A stretch of DNA of 9,218 bases from Firmicutes bacterium UBA5449 (GTDB lineage Bacteria > Bacillota > SHA-98 > UBA4971): assembly GCA_002424305.1 (NCBI GenBank), contig DIQZ01000099.1:36452-45669 (forward strand), in the 5' to 3' direction. The translations under genes and the position numbers were made by a program. Positions 6,429-9,218 of the stretch are shown here, in pieces. The notes under the pieces are model-generated. The model made no database searches. It was not told the DNA's origin and saw only the letters and a program-made list of their open reading frames with translations. The stretch's first letter is position 1. Each line of letters opens with the position of its first letter.

Positions 6429-7223
6429 GTGCATGTGGCGGTCAGGCAATGGCAGGTGCTTGGGCGAAAGGGATTCGCCCAGAACCTTCAGTACTCCGTC
6501 TCCCACATGGTGAACACAATTGCCAGTGTAGTCTTCGGACTTATCTATATCTACGTATGGCAGGCAGTCATGCCTGAATCCGGGTTCGGCCAATACACTT
6601 CGTCTATCATCGTTCAGTATATCTGCGTCAACCAGACAATCGCATGGTTTACTCAGTTCGGCATGAAGATTCGTCATAGGATAGCTGAATCGGTAAGATC
6701 CGGCAGGATCGCAGTGGAGTTGGCGCGTCCCATGGACTTCTTCTGCTACCGCATGGCTTTTGAATATGGTGCGCAACTATACAGTCTCGTGTTTCGAGGC
6801 CTTCCCGTGGGCATCGGTCTTGCGCTGTTGACTGAGTCTTACGTGCCCGGGTCGGCCATGACTTGGGTGTGGGCGGCTGCGTCCCTGGCCATTGGAGGCT
6901 ACATCGGGATCTCCTTGGGATATCTGGTCGGTATATCATCTTTTTGGACCAACGAGATCCGTACGCTTTCATGGGTGCTCTTCACCTTGGAGTTAATGTT
7001 GGGAGGGATTTCAATGCCTCTCGAAGTGCTGCCTCATTCTTTGGAATTGGTTGCTAAGTGTTCTCCCTTTGCTCACCTGGCTTATTATCCTGTACAGATT
7101 TATCTGGAGCTTTCAGGGCCGGCGCCGATCTTGAGAGGCCTTGCGTGGGCGGCTGCTCTTACCGTGGTTGCTCGTCAGGTTACTGCGTGCGCACGTCGGC
7201 GATTGGAGGTGCAGGGAGGATGA
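6429..7223 (+). CDS. ABC-2 type exporter permease (COG4587-like)
   Basis: A 264-residue integral membrane protein of the ABC-2 permease class, in a three-gene set with a second permease and an ATPase. Membrane segments are likely near 24-48, 54-75, 115-134, 142-171, 179-200 and 234-250. Family-like motifs are SGRIAVELARPMDFF (91-105), where a cytoplasmic loop ends in the typical L-x-RP, and the segment around GGISMPLEVLP followed by SPFAHLAYYPVQIYL (192-226). The substrate of this family is not established, although related systems are often labelled daunorubicin-type exporters. GTG at 6429 is preceded by a purine-rich AGGGGGAG (6415-6422) with a 6-nt gap. Another in-frame GTG lies at 6435. 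The TGA overlaps the ATG of the next gene by four bases, so the two permeases are probably made in equal amounts and form a heterodimeric channel. Confidence 0.85.
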   Translation: MHVAVRQWQVLGRKGFAQNLQYSVSHMVNTIASVVFGLIYIYVWQAVMPESGFGQYTSSIIVQYICVNQTIAWFTQFGMKIRHRIAESVRSGRIAVELARPMDFFCYRMAFEYGAQLYSLVFRGLPVGIGLALLTESYVPGSAMTWVWAAASLAIGGYIGISLGYLVGISSFWTNEIRTLSWVLFTLELMLGGISMPLEVLPHSLELVAKCSPFAHLAYYPVQIYLELSGPAPILRGLAWAAALTVVARQVTACARRRLEVQGG

Positions 7224-8041
7224 TTAGGCCGACCTGGGCGCGGCTGCGACGGGCTGGGCGAGTCTATTGCACGCTCGTGTCGGCAAGCCTCAGAGGACAG
7301 ATGCAGTACAGGCTGGACTTCTTGGGAAGCATCCTTATTCAGACTGTGATGGGTGCAGACAGTCTGCTATTCATAGGCGCGATACTATGGAGATTTGGCC
7401 CCATCGCGGGTTGGGACATTATGGATATCGGAATGCTGTTTGCGGTATCGCGAACCGGCATGGGTATTTACATGCTGCTCTGCAATGAGCTGGACAGATT
7501 TGAAGCATACATGGTGAGCGGCGATTTCGATACATTGATGATTAGGCCATGGCCTACGCTCTTCACATTGTTGGCGCGAGGAACCGGCATTCACCGTCTT
7601 TCATATCTGGTCCAGGGGGTAGCTGCCGGAGCCATAGTCGTGCCGAAGCTCGCAGCAGAAGGAGTACTTCAGGGCTGGGATGTGCTATGGTTGCTGGCTT
7701 CAGTGGTTTGGACTGCACTACTCTTCTTCGCAGTAGGGTTAGCTACTGCTGCGGCAGGCTTCTGGATTATCCGGATCGAGGAGTTGCAGGTGTTCACCAT
7801 GAACGCCCCGGATACTGCCACAAAATACCCGCTTGATGTGTACCCATCGTGGCTTCGGCGAGTTTTCGTGACAGTGTTGCCTCTAGGGCTCGGAAGCTAT
7901 GTGCCCCTCAGGTTCATCTTGGATAAAGGGGGTTCTGCTGTGGATCTACTATGGCCTGCGTTGGCATGTCCTGTGGCTGTATGTCTGGCAGTGGGGATAT
8001 GGAAGGTTGGGGAGGCGCACTATGCGAGTACTGGCACATAG
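7220..8041 (+). CDS. ABC-2 type exporter permease (COG3694-like)
   Basis: A 273-residue second permease of the same exporter. ATG 7220 overlaps the previous stop as ATGA and has GGAGGTG at 7205-7211. The open frame reaches back to ATG 7058, but that would bury the start in the previous gene and add 54 residues unlike the family, so I rejected it. Hydrophobic segments lie near 33-56, 66-86, 127-146, 153-184, 212-235 and 240-262. Characteristic stretches are the amphipathic N-terminal QYRLDFLGSIL (29-39), SGDFDTLMIRPWPTLF (100-115) and KYPLDVYPSWLRRV (202-215) followed by LPLGLGSYVPLRF. These resemble COG3694/DUF990-type permeases. It should pair with the upstream permease and be powered by the downstream ATPase. 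The substrate is unknown. Confidence 0.85.
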   Translation: MIRPTWARLRRAGRVYCTLVSASLRGQMQYRLDFLGSILIQTVMGADSLLFIGAILWRFGPIAGWDIMDIGMLFAVSRTGMGIYMLLCNELDRFEAYMVSGDFDTLMIRPWPTLFTLLARGTGIHRLSYLVQGVAAGAIVVPKLAAEGVLQGWDVLWLLASVVWTALLFFAVGLATAAAGFWIIRIEELQVFTMNAPDTATKYPLDVYPSWLRRVFVTVLPLGLGSYVPLRFILDKGGSAVDLLWPALACPVAVCLAVGIWKVGEAHYASTGT

Positions 8042-8068
8042 GCAACACGAGCGAAGTAGCTATCGACA

Positions 8069-8086
8069 AGGGAGTGATCATGTTTG
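8069..8086 (+). promoter_or_regulatory. Ribosome binding site and competing starts of the ABC ATPase gene
   Basis: AAGGGAGTGATC (8069-8080) resembles the consensus site. An ATG at 8080 lies 5 nt after GGAG but is out of frame with the ATPase, giving a 20-codon frame that ends at 8142. The ATPase frame begins at TTG 8084, 9 nt after GGAG. The N-terminal residues encoded from TTG 8084 are needed for the first strand of the ATPase fold, which supports that start. Confidence 0.5.
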
Positions 8087-9106
8087 AGCGGTGCATCGGC
8101 TGGCGCAGCTGTTTGTGCAGACGAGCTGTGCAAAATGTATAGAGTAGCGGTGAGAAAACCCGGATTTTGGGGAAGTGTTCGGCAGTTGGTAGCCGGAGAG
8201 ACCCGTGATGTGATCGCTGTGGATGATGTCAGCTTCACTATCGATCAGGGCGAGTTTGTGGGATACATCGGACCGAACGGGGCAGGGAAGTCGACTACTG
8301 TGAAAATGCTCGCTGGGATCTTACACCCCACGTCAGGGCATGTGAAGGTAAACGGGCTGTCACCTGCGCGTGCGAGGCAGGAAGTAGCGCAGCAGATAGG
8401 CGTAGTGTTCGGTCAGCGTACGCAGCTCTGGTGGGACCTTCCCACGGTGGACTCATTTGAGATATTGGCTGCAATGTATGATGTGGCGCCCGGTGACTAC
8501 AGGAGATTTATGGACGAATTCACGGAGCTCTTGAGTTTGGATGAGTTTCTCGACACTCCGGTGCGCAGACTTTCGCTTGGCCAGAGGATGAGGGCGGACA
8601 TCGCGGCTGCGCTCATTCACAGACCGCGGGTGTTGTTCCTAGATGAGCCGACCATCGGTCTTGATGTGGTGGCCAAAGCCCAGGTGCGCGATTTTCTGGC
8701 CCGGATGAACAGGGACTACGGGGTAACGATCCTCTTGACCACTCACGATCTCCGCGATATTGAGGAACTGTGCCGTCGGGTGATGGTGATAAATCATGGG
8801 AAGCTCATGTTCGATGGTGGTCTGGAATCGCTCATCACAAGTGCGGGACTTCCTACTACCATGCAGTTGCGCCTGTCTGCCATGAGCCCGGGCCTTTCAG
8901 CCGGACAGACGCTGAGGGACGGCCTATGCAAGCTCACAGGCGTGGATTACCCGTCGAGAAGCGTCGATCTGGCGTTTGATCGGAGGAAGGTGTCAGCTGC
9001 CGAAGTGTTGTTGGCAGCACAGGAACTGGGCGAAGTGCGAGATGTGAGTCTGGTGGAAGCAGGGATGGAGGAGACAGTGAAGCGGTTGTTTAAAACCCTT
9101 CTATGA
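8084..9106 (+). CDS. ABC exporter ATP-binding protein (COG4586-like)
   Basis: This 340-residue ATPase energises the two preceding permeases. It has Walker A GPNGAGKST (63-71), Q-loop Q111 in VVFGQRTQLWWDLP, signature LSLGQRMRAD (163-172), Walker B VLFLDEPT (183-190), D-loop GLD (192-194) and switch histidine H221. The N-terminal YRVAVRKPGFWGSV and the QLWWDLP stretch are typical of COG4586 ATPases, which occur with COG4587 and COG3694 permeases. A C-terminal region of about 100 residues after the nucleotide-binding domain is also usual. All catalytic residues look intact. The TTG start and 42-nt gap from the previous gene contrast with the tight overlap of the permeases, and a 20-codon out-of-frame ATG reading frame overlaps the start. 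I see no clear terminator after the stop. The substrate cannot be read from the sequence. Confidence 0.93.
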   Translation: MSGASAGAAVCADELCKMYRVAVRKPGFWGSVRQLVAGETRDVIAVDDVSFTIDQGEFVGYIGPNGAGKSTTVKMLAGILHPTSGHVKVNGLSPARARQEVAQQIGVVFGQRTQLWWDLPTVDSFEILAAMYDVAPGDYRRFMDEFTELLSLDEFLDTPVRRLSLGQRMRADIAAALIHRPRVLFLDEPTIGLDVVAKAQVRDFLARMNRDYGVTILLTTHDLRDIEELCRRVMVINHGKLMFDGGLESLITSAGLPTTMQLRLSAMSPGLSAGQTLRDGLCKLTGVDYPSRSVDLAFDRRKVSAAEVLLAAQELGEVRDVSLVEAGMEETVKRLFKTLL

Positions 9107-9150
9107 GCCTACAAAATTACAGTCCGACGACAGAAGCTTACATAACCCGC

Positions 9151-9177
9151 TTGAAAAGGCGAACATAGGTATATAAT
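9151..9177 (+). promoter_or_regulatory. Candidate sigma-A promoter for a gene beyond the window
   Basis: TTGAAA (9151-9156) and a perfect TATAAT (9172-9177) are separated by 15 bp. The exact -10 box and the ribosome-binding-like sequence 33 nt downstream favour a real promoter despite the short spacer. Confidence 0.5.
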
Positions 9178-9200
9178 GTAATGTTTAGAAGTGAGAAGAA

Positions 9201-9218
9201 GGCGGGGCGGGGGGGAGG
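9201..9218 (+). promoter_or_regulatory. G-rich tract, probably including a ribosome binding site
   Basis: The last 18 bases are almost all G (runs of 2, 4, 7 and 2) and end in GGGGGAGG, which fits a ribosome binding site for a gene starting just past the window. The runs could also allow a G-quadruplex in DNA or RNA. Runs of G are also prone to sequencing or assembly error. Confidence 0.35.

Noticed and set aside
7058..7219. N-terminal extension of the second permease to ATG7058
   Set aside because: It would overlap the first permease by over 160 bp with non-family residues, while ATG7220 has a good ribosome site and a typical ATGA overlap.

Overview
The window reads as chromosomal DNA of a spore-forming Gram-positive bacterium (Bacillota, probably Clostridia-like). 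The evidence is an alpha/beta-type small acid-soluble spore protein, a YhaO/YhaN-type nuclease–ATPase pair, strong AAGGAGGTGA-like ribosome binding sites, and frequent GTG/TTG starts. The genus cannot be named from the sequence alone. The ABC-transporter end looks more G+C-rich than the yhaN end, but I did not measure this.

Layout, left to right. (1) 2-682, plus: the 3' part of a polytopic membrane protein whose reading frame is open to the left edge. Its first 96 bases are a degenerate 18-bp tandem repeat read in frame as RHIQ-type hexapeptides. (2) 774-5317, plus: a tight two-gene operon for a Mre11/SbcD-type nuclease (YhaO-like) and a Rad50/SbcC-type ATPase (YhaN-like). The ATPase has a hydrophobic hairpin in the middle of its coiled coil. 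(3) 5318-5560: a convergent intergenic region with three inverted repeats, one followed by a T-run on the minus strand. (4) 5561-5917, minus: a spore DNA-binding protein with an unusual C-terminal tail. (5) 5918-6428: a divergent gap of about 0.5 kb. Its right half looks like a structured leader for the next operon. (6) 6429-9106, plus: two ABC-2 type permeases and their ATPase, a complete exporter of unknown substrate. (7) 9107-9218: a promoter-like sequence and a G-rich ribosome-binding-like stretch leading to a gene beyond the window.

How the parts work together. The nuclease and ATPase should form a DNA-end-processing complex, and the hydrophobic hairpin suggests membrane association. The three transporter genes should form one exporter. 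I see no sequence link between the DNA-repair operon, the spore protein and the transporter. The most interesting unexplained signal is in the transporter leader: one pyrimidine segment (6286-6293) can pair either with an upstream purine segment (6236-6242) or with the ribosome-binding region of the first permease (6411-6418). This is the layout of a translational RNA switch.
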